Shown here in pieces: positions 7,395 through 16,893 of a stretch of 40,959 nucleotides of DNA. Origin of the DNA: Lentisphaerae bacterium GWF2_49_21. Its GTDB lineage: Bacteria > Verrucomicrobiota > Lentisphaeria > Victivallales > GWF2-50-93. Positions within the stretch are counted from its first letter, which is position 1; each line of letters opens with the position of its first letter. The position numbers and the translations under genes were made by a program. Under the pieces are notes generated by a model. That model worked only from the letters and a program-made list of their open reading frames with translations, was not told the DNA's origin and made no database searches. The stretch lies in contig MHBH01000033.1 in the NCBI GenBank assembly GCA_001804805.1, forward strand, positions 126,882-167,840, written 5' to 3'.

Positions 7395-10300
7395 ATGAAA
7401 ATGAAATTCCCGGGCTTGTTCATGGCGTTGGCTTCCTCAATCCTTCTTTCAACGGCTTCCTTTGCACAGGAGTCCATCAAGGGCAACATCGAGACCTGGT
7501 GCAATGTGACATGTCCGTCAGAGATCTCAGATTCAAAGCAGTTTGAAGTCCAGGTGGATCTCAAGGGAATAGCGTCTGCGACGAAAGTCCAGGCGAACCT
7601 CATGTACATCAAAAGCGACGGGAAGTTCGGCGGAATGCTGAAGGTGGGAAAGGCTTTTGATGCTCCAGCCGGAGATTCCACTCACAAGTTCTCGTACAAG
7701 TTTGCGGCGAAAGCCGACGCTGGCGAGGGCATCATCGCCGTCTTTCTTTCGCCCGACGGCAGCTGGGACAAGAAGACTAAAAGCGGCAACGGCCCGAAGA
7801 TGAAGATAATCCTGAGTCCAGCAGCAAAGGTCCTAGAGGAGAAAAAGGCTCCTGAAAGCGTTACCTTCAAGAAGAGCTGGCTGTGTTTCGTGTCAAGTGG
7901 AGATGACAACAAGAAATATGTCGAGGGCGATGACTGGGAAGTGAAGATAGACTATTATCTCGATCCTTCGGAAGACTGGGGTGGAACCCAGATCAACCTT
8001 TGGTGTCTTGGCCCGTGGATCGACTGTCCGGACAACAAATATACGATGAAGCGCGGTCACGAGCGTTATTCCGGTCTTGGCGGCAAGACGAAGATCGCTC
8101 CCGGCAAGGGGAGCTACACATACAAGATGAAGATGCCTAAGGCGATGGAGAGGAATTCACTTCTGCTGATCGCGTTCTTTGTCGGTGCCGACGGACAGAA
8201 CTGGCCGTGGCAGGTGAGGTCAAATGGCCCTTGGTTCATACGCAAAGATGGTTTTTTCGAGCTTGGATCCGACAAGGCAGGCAATCTGTTCAAATATGGT
8301 GAAGCCATACAGCTGAAGGCGGTTCTCAAGAACGCCGACAATTCCGACAAGACAATGAGTTATCGAATATACAATACTAAGGGGGCTGTGGAGGATGAAG
8401 GCAAGGTGCAGTTCAAGGCCGAGAAGAGCGGCCAGGCTGTTGATATAAAGCCGAACATCAAGAGCAAGGGGACATTCCTGCTCGAAGCAGAAGTTGAAGG
8501 ATGGGAGAAGCGGTCGGTTTCCTTTGCAGTAATACCTGACGTGCTGAAGATCACCGGAGGCAGGGAGACGCAGTTCGGATTCACGGTACACGACGGGACC
8601 CGCGAGGAGGCGGTGAAGATCGGAGCGATGCTCGGATTCACTTCGTGCAGGTATTTCTTCGGCTGGAGGAATGTCCAGCCTGCAAGGGATGTATGGAATC
8701 TTGAGGAGCGCGACAAGAACATCGACATTCTCAACAAGTATGGAATAAAGCCCTGGCTCTGCATAGTCCAGCCGCCGGTATGGGTGATGAACGCTCCGGC
8801 GCAGGACGTCGGATATTTTCCATTCCCGTTTGACGAAGAGGGATGGAGGGGAGCCGTCAAGGAATTGTCAACCAGATACAAGGGGAAGATCATCGGGTTC
8901 GAATGGCTCAATGAGATCATTCCCGGAAAGATATGCGTGAATCCCGTCGAGGACTACATGAAGTTCTGCAGGATCGGGAACGAGGTGTCTAAATCGGTGG
9001 ATCCGTCCATGAAATCCCTTCTTGCCGGCGGCCTCTGGCCTCAGGACTTCAGGCAGAACCTGTTCAGGGCAGGAATCGGGCAGTATATAGATGTGCTTCC
9101 GGTCCATTATTCCAACGGCAGCGCGATCCGCGAGATCAAGAACGACCTTGCGGCGAACGGGCTCGAGAACAAGGTGAAGATATGGGACGATGAGACCGCC
9201 TGGGGAATTTCCTCATGGAAGAAACCGCCGGTGGAAGATCTGACCGACTGGAGGCAGTCGAACTGGGTGCTTACGAATTTTACTGACGAGCTGGTAAACG
9301 GCACTGAGAAGATAATCTATTTCGGCGGGGCTCCGAGTCCGACAGGCGACTGGTACTACATCTACGACGATTGCACTCCGCGTCCATCCGCCGCGGCGCT
9401 TGCAGTCTATACCTCGAAGATGTTCAACGCGAAACCCCTCGGGGCCTTCATGCTAGGGGAATCCGGACTCTTTCATCTTTTCGAGAGGGACGGAAAGGCG
9501 CTGCTCGTGTCATCCAGCTACCAGGATGGAGGAGAGGACATCGACATCATCTGCGGCGGCACTTCGCTCAGCATGACGGACTGGCAGGGCAACGAGTCGT
9601 CTGTCATGGTGAAGGAGAGATCTGCGAAGCTCGCACTCAGGCCCCTGCGCTGCTATGTCGAGGGAGGGGAGCTTGACGTCCTCAAGAGATACATTGTTCC
9701 AGTGGTGCATGGCGAGTTGCCTGCGGCCGGCCGCGGCAAGTCGATGGTCGAATCGACGCAGATCTCATACATTCCACAGATGTCGGTGCTGAAAGGGACG
9801 CCCGCGAAACTCTATGTGACGATAATGAACCTCTATGATTTCGATCTAAAGGGAAAGATCGAAGTTGAATCTAAGACCGGACTTTCTAAAAAGCCAGAAC
9901 TCGTATTTTCAGTTGAGAAAGGCAAGGAAAAGCTGTTAGATATCGATCTGGCGTTCAGCGCCGATGTCAAGCCGGGAGCTTTTGAGATGGAACTGAAGAC
10001 ATCGTTCGAGAAGGAGAGTCTGCCGCCGGTTTCGAAGCCGTTCAAGGTGACCGTGCTTTCCCCCGACTCAGTTGGAAATCTTTTGAAGAACAGTGGATTC
10101 GAGGAGAAGGGTGGCACGGAAGGTTCTGCGGCTGATTGGAGCGGCAGCGGAAAGAACGGCAGGAGGGTGGATTCGCAGAAAGCCGTTCCGGGCCTCGGGG
10201 ATTTTGTATATGAGTTTTCAAATACCAATGGCAAATACGAGACGATATACCAGGGGAGGAACGTGGAGCCTGGCAGCAGCTATCTCTACAGCGCATGGAT

Positions 10301-11198
10301 AAATGCCCAGGGCATTCCGGCCGGAAGCAACATCAACCAGGTACTGACGGACGGTGCAAAGAAGGATCTCCACGACGTCCGAGTCTTCAAGTCTGCCGCC
10401 AAGACCAACGGCTGGCAGCTTATACTGATGAAGTACAACGCCGACCCGATGCTTGCAAGCTCCGCATTCGCGCCGGTGGTGAACGGAAACGGGAAAGTGT
10501 CCTTTGACAATATCAGGCTCTCAGCGTATGACGGATCCGAATATGCTGCGGAATGCGTGAAGACAGACAAGGCACCGTCCATCGACGGGAAGCTCGATGA
10601 ATGGAAAAAGTCATCTCCGATACCGCTGATCGGCGAGAACCAGCTTGTGAAACTCAAGCCCGACTACAAGTGGGAGGTCAAGAACCTCTGTGGTGCGGCG
10701 TATCTCAACTGGGACAAGGACAAGCTTTATCTTTCAGTTGAAGCGAGGGACAATGTGCATTCAGTTCCATCTGCCGGCGAGAAGGCGGAGGAGAGTGATG
10801 GATTGACGATTGCATTCCAGCCTGCGTTCCGTACCCCGGGAAGCGACTTCAAGGCGTTCTCTTATTATGTGTCGGCGGCGGTTCCCGGTGGCGGAAGCGG
10901 CAAATACACCTTGTACCGTCCCGAGAAACAGAGCGGCGGATTCAAGGCCGGACACCTTGCGAGGGATTCATCCGTCTACCAGCTTGAAATCAAGCACGCG
11001 GAAGGAACTACGATATATGAAATCGCAATACCTTGGTCGGAGACTGGAATAGTTCCGGTGTTCGGAACCAAGTTCGGAATGAGCATACAGTTGAACGACA
11101 ACGACGGTTATGGCCGGGAAGCGTTCATGGAGTGGGGTGGCGGACTGCGTCCCGCATGGGCTCCGGACCATTTCGGTGTCGTGACGATAACGGAGTAG
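7395..11198 (+). CDS. Exported clan GH-A glycoside hydrolase with CBM-like domains
   Basis: 1267 residues with a signal peptide (MKMKFPGLFMALASSILLST..., cleavage near SFA|QE, residue 24). N-terminal beta domains (about 30-385) precede a TIM-barrel catalytic domain (about 390-690). The barrel shows the two clan GH-A glutamates: acid/base E507 in GFEWLNEI and nucleophile candidate E600 in IWDDETAWG. A linker beta domain follows, then a CBM4/9-like module (about 893-1045, starting LLKNSGFEEKGG). The C-terminal module is CBM9/DOMON-like (about 1050-1267, SIDGKLDEWKK ... LYLSVEARDN). It most resembles GH39/GH5-like retaining glycosidases acting on plant- or algal-type polysaccharides; the substrate cannot be read. 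A consensus promoter and operator-like dyad lie upstream, and an IclR regulator gene follows. Confidence 0.82.
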   Translation: MKMKFPGLFMALASSILLSTASFAQESIKGNIETWCNVTCPSEISDSKQFEVQVDLKGIASATKVQANLMYIKSDGKFGGMLKVGKAFDAPAGDSTHKFSYKFAAKADAGEGIIAVFLSPDGSWDKKTKSGNGPKMKIILSPAAKVLEEKKAPESVTFKKSWLCFVSSGDDNKKYVEGDDWEVKIDYYLDPSEDWGGTQINLWCLGPWIDCPDNKYTMKRGHERYSGLGGKTKIAPGKGSYTYKMKMPKAMERNSLLLIAFFVGADGQNWPWQVRSNGPWFIRKDGFFELGSDKAGNLFKYGEAIQLKAVLKNADNSDKTMSYRIYNTKGAVEDEGKVQFKAEKSGQAVDIKPNIKSKGTFLLEAEVEGWEKRSVSFAVIPDVLKITGGRETQFGFTVHDGTREEAVKIGAMLGFTSCRYFFGWRNVQPARDVWNLEERDKNIDILNKYGIKPWLCIVQPPVWVMNAPAQDVGYFPFPFDEEGWRGAVKELSTRYKGKIIGFEWLNEIIPGKICVNPVEDYMKFCRIGNEVSKSVDPSMKSLLAGGLWPQDFRQNLFRAGIGQYIDVLPVHYSNGSAIREIKNDLAANGLENKVKIWDDETAWGISSWKKPPVEDLTDWRQSNWVLTNFTDELVNGTEKIIYFGGAPSPTGDWYYIYDDCTPRPSAAALAVYTSKMFNAKPLGAFMLGESGLFHLFERDGKALLVSSSYQDGGEDIDIICGGTSLSMTDWQGNESSVMVKERSAKLALRPLRCYVEGGELDVLKRYIVPVVHGELPAAGRGKSMVESTQISYIPQMSVLKGTPAKLYVTIMNLYDFDLKGKIEVESKTGLSKKPELVFSVEKGKEKLLDIDLAFSADVKPGAFEMELKTSFEKESLPPVSKPFKVTVLSPDSVGNLLKNSGFEEKGGTEGSAADWSGSGKNGRRVDSQKAVPGLGDFVYEFSNTNGKYETIYQGRNVEPGSSYLYSAWINAQGIPAGSNINQVLTDGAKKDLHDVRVFKSAAKTNGWQLILMKYNADPMLASSAFAPVVNGNGKVSFDNIRLSAYDGSEYAAECVKTDKAPSIDGKLDEWKKSSPIPLIGENQLVKLKPDYKWEVKNLCGAAYLNWDKDKLYLSVEARDNVHSVPSAGEKAEESDGLTIAFQPAFRTPGSDFKAFSYYVSAAVPGGGSGKYTLYRPEKQSGGFKAGHLARDSSVYQLEIKHAEGTTIYEIAIPWSETGIVPVFGTKFGMSIQLNDNDGYGREAFMEWGGGLRPAWAPDHFGVVTITE

Positions 11199-11206
11199 AG
11201 TCAGTA

Positions 11207-11262
11207 GGGCAGGCTTTCCAGCCTGCTCGGTAAACAGCTATGACGGGCTGGAAAGCCCGCCA
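11207..11262. repeat. Pair of palindromic units forming a large imperfect hairpin
   Basis: GGGCAGGCTTTCCAGCCTGC (11207-11226) and GACGGGCTGGAAAGCCCGCC (11242-11261) are near-perfect reverse complements (shared core GGCTTTCCAGCC) around a 15-bp spacer. The unit sits between the GH-A stop codon and the IclR start. It may act as an mRNA 3'-end structure, but it has no T tract and looks like a REP-type repeat. Confidence 0.6.
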
Positions 11263-11285
11263 TACTTAATGAAAAAGATAATTAC

Positions 11286-12104
11286 ATGAAGACTGAAAAA
11301 AAGCAGAAATGGTACCAGGTGCAGTCGGTCGACAGGGCTATTGAGATATTGAACCGGGTTGCCATGTTCCCGCAGGGGATAGGCGTACGTGAGCTTGCAC
11401 GGCAGGTGAAACTGAAGACACCGACTGCGTATGCGCTTGCAAGGACTTTGGAGTCGAAGAATTATCTTGAGTTTGATCAGGCGGAGAAGAAATACAAGCT
11501 GGGGATCAGCGCGATAATACTTGGTTTTGGCACAGGCACGACCTGGTTCAGCAGGATTGGAATGATAGTTGACGAGAAGGTAAGGAAGCTGGTGGCGGAA
11601 GCAGGCGAATCAGCGGTGGTCTACGGGCTTTTCGGCAATCTTATCGTTTCCCTGAATGCTGTCAATGCCGACAATGAGATCGGGGTGAATCACAAGTCCG
11701 GACACTTCATGCAGTATCCGCACGGAACGGCTTCAGGACTTGTCCTGATCGCCAATGCGAATAAGGATTTCATCGACTATTACGTGAAAAGCGGACTTTC
11801 CAAAACGAAGGACGAAATCTCGCCGGAGGAGCTGATGAAGAAACTTGAATCAGTACGCAAGGACGGATATGCGGAAATGAACAATTATCGCAATTCGGGT
11901 GTTTATGCGGTGGCGTTTCCGATAAAAGGCTTTTTGGGCAAAAACGATCTCTCATTGGCCGTTGCAATGCCGCTGGTCCGTTTTAGTGCCGCAAAAAGGA
12001 AGTCTTTTCTTGTGATGGTGGGGAAATATGCGACCGAGATATCCAAGGAGCTTGAGAAATATTCCTTCATGTCTTCAAATCCAAAAGCAAAGGCTGGAAA
12101 ATAA
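11286..12104 (+). CDS. IclR family transcriptional regulator
   Basis: 272 residues. The N-terminal winged helix-turn-helix (about 14-75: VQSVDRAIEILNRVA ... GIGVRELARQVKLKTPTAY) and the following IclR effector-binding domain (about 85-258, with GTASGLVLIA and NSGVYAVAFPIKG segments) have the family's order and length. IclR proteins bind 15-17 bp palindromes and respond to small carboxylates or sugars. The gene is placed between the GH-A enzyme and the rest of the carbohydrate cluster. The best candidate sites in this window are GTTCAGCAATGCTGAAC (7190-7206) and its weaker counterpart at 16763-16779; this pairing is inference. The TAA of this gene abuts the GTG start of the next. Confidence 0.88.
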   Translation: MKTEKKQKWYQVQSVDRAIEILNRVAMFPQGIGVRELARQVKLKTPTAYALARTLESKNYLEFDQAEKKYKLGISAIILGFGTGTTWFSRIGMIVDEKVRKLVAEAGESAVVYGLFGNLIVSLNAVNADNEIGVNHKSGHFMQYPHGTASGLVLIANANKDFIDYYVKSGLSKTKDEISPEELMKKLESVRKDGYAEMNNYRNSGVYAVAFPIKGFLGKNDLSLAVAMPLVRFSAAKRKSFLVMVGKYATEISKELEKYSFMSSNPKAKAGK

Positions 12105-14519
12105 GTGAAAAAGATAAATTTTGAAGTTTCGTTGAAGCCGTTCACGGATCTGTCGCACGACGGGATCATGAACACCTGCGCCAGGATATATTCCAACTGG
12201 GAGATCCTGATGGAGCGCTTCGAGGAGATCGGGATCCTTCTGTGGGTCGGCGACGGCAACGAAATCCTGGAGTGGAGCGGGAACCTGAACGACGAGCTCA
12301 GCTGGGGAAAGACGATCGGCTTCTGCAACTACAACCTCCATGAGGTCTATGATCCGGAGGTGACAGGATATGGGATGCAGAAGGCGGTGCAGTATAAGGA
12401 CAGGATTCCTACGCTCCACTATCGCGACTTGAAGAATATCATAGGCTGTCTCCGGAAGACTTTTTCGATCAGGAGCGGAAAACGGATCTACATTGGCGCG
12501 ACAATCGATCCGGGACCGGAATTCGCATTGGCAAATTTCAAATTGGTAAGGCATCCTGAATGTCTGGTTTCAAAAGAGCTGAGGAAAAGGTTCCCGGTGC
12601 CAATGCTGTTCATGACCCATCAGGCGGTGCTTGAAGGGGATGATTTCAGGTATGCGGCGTTTCCAAAGGGTCTGCCACAGGATACGAGCATGGGCAAATT
12701 CCTGGGAATGCAGCTCAAGGAGGCGTTCAAGGATCTCGGATACGACTATGTCTGGTTCTCCAATGGTTTTGGTTTTTCGCACAGCCCGTGGTGCAGCAGG
12801 GGGGAAGTGTTCGACGGAAGGTCCTTTGACAGGAGCGAGGCCGACCGCCAGCTGAAAAAGCATGCGAGGTTCTGGGCAGATTTCAGGAAGGCCTTCCCGG
12901 ACTGCCGGATTGAAGTGAGAGGGACGAACTATTCGGTCGGCATGGATATTTCAACTGATGCGACATCGCACAGGCTTGTAAAGGAGAAAGGGAAGATTGC
13001 AACGCTTCCTCCGAACCTTCCAAATCTTTCCGAAGCTGTCGGACTGGAGATGTCGGTGTTCATGTCGAGGAACTGCAAGAGCGGAGACGGAAAGTTCCTC
13101 TTCAGGTATTACCTCAACGATCCGTGGTTTATGTCCAATCCCTGGTACGACCGCTACTGCCGCGATCCCTATGACATATTCTGCCCGCTGACGATCTCAA
13201 GGGTCAATGCAGATGGAAAAGTCTCCGTGCCGGACAGTTTCTCAATCCTCACCATTGACACTGAAAGAGGCGAACTGATAAAGGACGAAGCTGCGGAAGT
13301 GACTGGATATTTTGTCAGGGCCTTCAACGAGATGCCGGACGAACCGGCTCCTGTAATACTCGTATATCCTTATGACGAATACCATGATATCCTTGAGAAG
13401 AAGACAGGATCTCTTTCAACGCCTTTTGCACATGACTGGTATCTGACTCAGGCGATCACTGGCGGAATGCCGTTGAACACGGTTATGAGCACGGACACAT
13501 TCGTGAAGCTGAAGAGGGACAGGCGTCTGCCTGATGCTTCATATGTAATGCCTGTGCCTGAAAAAGATTGGGCGTTCAGCAAGAATGTCTGCGAGTTTGC
13601 CAGGAACGGCGGAAAAGTCCTGCTGTATGGTTCATTGAAAAATGCATCAGCGGAACTTCTCGAGATGCTTGAAATCAAGATCGGCAGGGAGATTGAAGGT
13701 GATTTCAAGGTTGAGAAACTCGACGGGATCGACATAAGTCTTGAAAGTAAAAAGGACGTACACCCCCTTAGGCACAGGTCCATTGTGAGCGGTGGAGGTC
13801 TTGCAGAAATTTCCAAAGGGGCGAATGTCCTGATCTCCGTCTCGCTGAAAGGTGAAAAGAGGGCATATGCGGTATCGTGTTCGAACAAGGCCTGGAAGAA
13901 CGGAAGAATAGCCTGGATCAGGGGTACGGCAAGCTTTGAGCCGGTATCGAAATCAGCGAACCCCCAGTTTGACAATTCCTCCAAGTTCCAGACGCCTGGC
14001 AGCTGGATGAGGATAATGCTCTCGGAACTTGGATGGACTATATCGAACATCAGGCCGGACGGCAACGAGAGGGAAGCATATGTGTTCATAAAGCGCTTTG
14101 ACAATGCGTTCTATTTTGCAGGGCACAAGCCTGATGCAGCCGTGCGCTTCAAGATTGGAACACCGCACGGAGCACCTGTTTTCAGTGAAACTGAAACTGT
14201 GATAGATCGGGAGGGCTGTTCCCTGGACACATTCGGCAAGACTTTCTATAACGAGGTCCGGCTCTTTGTCAGGATGAAATCAGGAAAGATCAAGGCCAAG
14301 GAGTCGCCGTGCCAGATTGGTTTCAAGAGGCAGACGGGGTATCATGGATTCAAGAACGCCGACATAAGGATATTCCCAGGGAAATCGGCGATCGGGACAA
14401 GGGAACTGGCGGTCTTTTCTAAATTCTGGGAACAGGAGAAGGTGAAGCCGAAATATAATCAGAAGGAAAAATGCTTCGAGATCAGGAACTACACTGGAGA
14501 TCTGCATGTAACATGGTAA
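12105..14519 (+). CDS. Conserved-looking 804-residue protein in the sugar cluster, family not recognised
   Basis: 804 residues starting with GTG directly after the stop codon of the IclR gene (TAAGTG), which implies translational coupling. There is no signal peptide or membrane segment, so it should be cytoplasmic. The protein is rich in aromatic and acidic residues ([47 protein letters not shown]), which suggests a sugar-binding (beta/alpha) barrel-like N-terminal half of about 450 residues. A Rossmann-like segment (about 480-540, [10 protein letters not shown]) and a beta-rich C-terminal part follow. This is typical of uncharacterised intracellular glycosidases, but I see no motif that proves catalysis. 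An acyltransferase gene follows 10 bp downstream. Confidence 0.78.
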   Translation: MKKINFEVSLKPFTDLSHDGIMNTCARIYSNWEILMERFEEIGILLWVGDGNEILEWSGNLNDELSWGKTIGFCNYNLHEVYDPEVTGYGMQKAVQYKDRIPTLHYRDLKNIIGCLRKTFSIRSGKRIYIGATIDPGPEFALANFKLVRHPECLVSKELRKRFPVPMLFMTHQAVLEGDDFRYAAFPKGLPQDTSMGKFLGMQLKEAFKDLGYDYVWFSNGFGFSHSPWCSRGEVFDGRSFDRSEADRQLKKHARFWADFRKAFPDCRIEVRGTNYSVGMDISTDATSHRLVKEKGKIATLPPNLPNLSEAVGLEMSVFMSRNCKSGDGKFLFRYYLNDPWFMSNPWYDRYCRDPYDIFCPLTISRVNADGKVSVPDSFSILTIDTERGELIKDEAAEVTGYFVRAFNEMPDEPAPVILVYPYDEYHDILEKKTGSLSTPFAHDWYLTQAITGGMPLNTVMSTDTFVKLKRDRRLPDASYVMPVPEKDWAFSKNVCEFARNGGKVLLYGSLKNASAELLEMLEIKIGREIEGDFKVEKLDGIDISLESKKDVHPLRHRSIVSGGGLAEISKGANVLISVSLKGEKRAYAVSCSNKAWKNGRIAWIRGTASFEPVSKSANPQFDNSSKFQTPGSWMRIMLSELGWTISNIRPDGNEREAYVFIKRFDNAFYFAGHKPDAAVRFKIGTPHGAPVFSETETVIDREGCSLDTFGKTFYNEVRLFVRMKSGKIKAKESPCQIGFKRQTGYHGFKNADIRIFPGKSAIGTRELAVFSKFWEQEKVKPKYNQKEKCFEIRNYTGDLHVTW

Positions 14520-14529
14520 GGAGCCGGCA

Positions 14530-15081
14530 ATGAATTTCATAAAGCGCAAGTTGATGGACTGGGCATACAAGGGCATAGAGCAGCGGAACCGCGAGTACAA
14601 CATGGAGCTGGTCAAATCGTCGCCTGGCATGCATCCGTCTACGCAGATATTGGGGCCTTACCGGATAACTATCGCCGGAATCGAAAACTTGAAGATAAAG
14701 GAAAGGACGATCATACATGTCGGACCGAACACTCTCCTTTACGCGGTCGGCGGACTTGAGATCGGATCATACTGCCATTTTGCCAGGAACCTCTGCGTAT
14801 TCACGACCAACCACAATTACCACGGAGATAGGCTTCCATATGCCACGTCCGAACAGGATATCAAAAAGAAGGTTGTAATTGAAGACTTGGTCTGGATCGG
14901 GATGAACGTTTCAATCGTTCCGGGGGTTACTGTCGGTGAAGGTGCGATAATCGCAATGGGGGCGGTCGTTACGAAGGATGTTCCCAAATACGCCGTAGTC
15001 GGAGGGAATCCGGCAAAAGTTCTGAAAACCCGTGATGAGGAACATTTCCTCAGACTGAAGAAGGAAGGGAAGCTTGGATGA
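14530..15081 (+). CDS. Hexapeptide-repeat acyltransferase (maltose/galactoside O-acetyltransferase-like)
   Basis: 183 residues with left-handed beta-helix hexapeptide turns ([36 protein letters not shown]) and the C-terminal end [15 protein letters not shown] typical of CoA-dependent O-acetyltransferases. A His in the loop NHNYHGDR is the likely catalytic base. Substrates in the family are sugars, glycosides or surface polysaccharide; the setting beside the unknown 804-residue protein and an isomerase suggests sugar modification. It is 10 bp downstream of the previous gene with an AAGGAG site in the gap, so the IclR, 804-residue protein and acyltransferase genes form one operon. The N-terminus is slightly extended relative to minimal family members. 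Confidence 0.85.
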   Translation: MNFIKRKLMDWAYKGIEQRNREYNMELVKSSPGMHPSTQILGPYRITIAGIENLKIKERTIIHVGPNTLLYAVGGLEIGSYCHFARNLCVFTTNHNYHGDRLPYATSEQDIKKKVVIEDLVWIGMNVSIVPGVTVGEGAIIAMGAVVTKDVPKYAVVGGNPAKVLKTRDEEHFLRLKKEGKLG

Positions 15082-15147
15082 CAGGGACTGGATTGATGGA
15101 TGAGTGGATGGCAGGATGAATGGGTTTGAAACAAGGAAGATGAATAT

Positions 15148-15246
15148 GATTGACGGGATAAGAGGATTGACTGGATATAATAAATTAAAAATCATGTAAA
15201 TCCTGCCTGCCTCGCCGTAGTCATACGAAGGCGGGTAATCCTGTCA
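15148..15246. repeat. Dispersed GACAGGAT/ATCCTGTC repeat, copy 2, with an insert
   Basis: Left part TTGACGGGATAAGAGG and TTGACTGGATA (15150-15177). Right part AAATCCTG (15198-15205) and TAATCCTGTC (15236-15245) is split by a 30-bp palindromic unit. Joining the two right halves restores the same string seen uninterrupted in copy 1 (about 7345-7362). The stretch 15082-15147 before it is low-complexity GGATGAATGG-type sequence without a gene. Confidence 0.6.
15206..15235. repeat. 30-bp palindromic unit inserted in repeat copy 2
   Basis: The unit begins CCTGCCTCGCC and ends GAAGGCGGG; CGCC/GGCG arms can pair around a GTAGTCATACGAA loop. It interrupts AAATCCTG/TAATCCTGTC exactly, as judged against the copy near 7345-7362. 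It looks like a small mobile palindromic unit (REP-like). Confidence 0.55.
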
Positions 15247-15283
15247 GAAAAATCTAATAGTTTTATCAAAAGGAGATGAGAAT

Positions 15284-16753
15284 ATGAGCAAGATACAGAT
15301 TGCCAGGAAAAAACCTTTGATTGCAAATGTCGGTGTCTTCGGAGTCGGACACCATACCTACTGGTCGCAGTTCGACGGACTGCTTGATGACCTGAAGAAG
15401 AAGCTGAAGGTTTTCGAGGACAAGGTTGCAAAGAATGATGTAAAGGTCTTTGACTTCGGGATAGTCGACAATGCACAGTCGGCTTATAAGCTTGTTCCGA
15501 AGCTCAAGGCTGCGGATCTCGACTTGATCTTCATCGACATGGTGACGTACGCGACATCATCGACGATAGGCGCGATCTTCAGGGAGGTGAACGTGCCCAT
15601 GGTGATGGTCGCGCTCCAGCCTCTCAAGGCGATGAACTATGAAAAGGCGTCGACATATGTCCAGCTCTGCAATGACGATTTCTGCTCGGTGCCGGAATTC
15701 ACAGGCGTCGCCATCAGGATGGGCAGGAGGGCTCCAGAAGTGATCATCGGAACCCTTGAGAAGGATCCGGTTGTCGATGCGGAAATCAAGGAGTGGTGCG
15801 GAATAGCACATGCGATACATGATCTCAAACGCGCCAGGATCGGACACATGGGGCATGTGCTTGAGGCGATGCTCGACATGCACACGGATCCGACTTCGCT
15901 CACTGCCGCTTTCGGCTGCCATGTCGTCCAGGCCGAGCCCGACGACATCATGAAGCACTACAGGAAAGTTGACATGAAGCTTGTCGAGCAGAAGAAAAAG
16001 GAAATCCTTGGATTCTTCGACACTCCTGAACCTGTCTCTGATCCTCTGACATCAAAACTTAGCGATGAGGATCTGATGACGGCTGCGAAAGTCGCAGTTT
16101 CACTCGACAAGTTCATTGATGATAAAAAGCTTGACGGGCTCGCATATTATTACGAGGCAGAACCGGAGTCCGAGATGAGGAAGCTTGTGACGAACCTTAT
16201 CGTCGGCAATTCGCTCCTCACGAGCGCCGGCTTCCCGATGTGCGGCGAGTTCGATATCAAGACATGCATTGCCATGATGATCATGGACAGGCTGGATATA
16301 GGAGGAAGCTTCGCGGAATTTCATCCCGTGGATTTCGAGAGGGATTCCGTGCTTGTCGGACACGACGGTCCGCATCACCTCAATATCGCCGATGGAAAGC
16401 CTGTTCTCCGCAGTCTGAAGAAATACCATGGCAAGCCTGGCAAGGGCGCGAGCGTGGAGTTCAGCATCAAGGCCGGTCCTATTACGATGCTCAGCATCGG
16501 CGTGAAGGCTGATGGCAAGTTCAAGTTCATAATCGCAGAGGGCGAATCGATGAAAGGGCCGACTCCACCAACAGGCAACACAAACACGCACGGGAAGTTC
16601 CAACCGGACATCAGGACGTTCCTGAAACGCTGGGTGGCGGAAGGTCCGACGCATCATTTCGCACTTGGCATCGGACACAAGGCCGGAACGCTGAAAAAGA
16701 TCGCGGATATTCTCGGAATAGAATCGGTGATAACTACTTCTTCAAAAGAGTAG
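15284..16753 (+). CDS. L-arabinose isomerase-like ketol isomerase
   Basis: 489 residues resembling the arabinose/fucose isomerase superfamily: an N-terminal Rossmann-like region (NVGVFGVGHHTYWSQFDG) and central segments contacting the sugar. The C-terminal end GPTHHFALGIGHKAGTL is the AraA-type His motif. Candidate metal ligands are E291 (YYEAE), E322 (MCGEFD), a His in the HPVDF/GHDGPHH segment and H457. Such enzymes convert aldoses to ketoses using Mn2+. The match is to the broad family found in sugar clusters of this kind of bacterium rather than to a proven arabinose enzyme, so no symbol is given. An AAAGGAGATGAG site precedes the ATG. The 202-bp gap before it holds only repeats. Confidence 0.78.
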   Translation: MSKIQIARKKPLIANVGVFGVGHHTYWSQFDGLLDDLKKKLKVFEDKVAKNDVKVFDFGIVDNAQSAYKLVPKLKAADLDLIFIDMVTYATSSTIGAIFREVNVPMVMVALQPLKAMNYEKASTYVQLCNDDFCSVPEFTGVAIRMGRRAPEVIIGTLEKDPVVDAEIKEWCGIAHAIHDLKRARIGHMGHVLEAMLDMHTDPTSLTAAFGCHVVQAEPDDIMKHYRKVDMKLVEQKKKEILGFFDTPEPVSDPLTSKLSDEDLMTAAKVAVSLDKFIDDKKLDGLAYYYEAEPESEMRKLVTNLIVGNSLLTSAGFPMCGEFDIKTCIAMMIMDRLDIGGSFAEFHPVDFERDSVLVGHDGPHHLNIADGKPVLRSLKKYHGKPGKGASVEFSIKAGPITMLSIGVKADGKFKFIIAEGESMKGPTPPTGNTNTHGKFQPDIRTFLKRWVAEGPTHHFALGIGHKAGTLKKIADILGIESVITTSSKE

Positions 16754-16762
16754 TAGGCGGGT

Positions 16763-16779
16763 GTACGGCAATGCTGAAC
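16763..16779. promoter_or_regulatory. Operator-like dyad before the first pseudopilin gene
   Basis: GTACGGCAATGCTGAAC is an imperfect version of the perfect palindrome at 7190-7206: the right half TGCTGAAC is identical and the left half matches at 6 of 8 positions. It lies 39 bp before the -35 box, against 30 bp in the other promoter, a difference of about one helical turn. Confidence 0.5.
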
Positions 16780-16818
16780 AGTGTGATGTGTAAATCATTG
16801 ATAATTAAGAATATGTGC

Positions 16819-16847
16819 TTGACAAGGAGATGTGATAGAGGTATAAT
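16819..16847 (+). promoter_or_regulatory. Consensus promoter of the pseudopilin/deacetylase operon
   Basis: TTGACA (16819-16824) and TATAAT (16842-16847) are perfect boxes spaced 17 bp. TAAATCATT (16791-16799) lies exactly 19 bp before the -35 box, and AATATG and TGC are placed as in the promoter at 7237. A start near 16854 gives a ~40-nt leader with a GGGGG-rich ribosome site. Confidence 0.85.
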
Positions 16848-16893
16848 ACCCATAAGGTGTATGGCGATGAATGAATGGTAAAGGGGGCGAACG

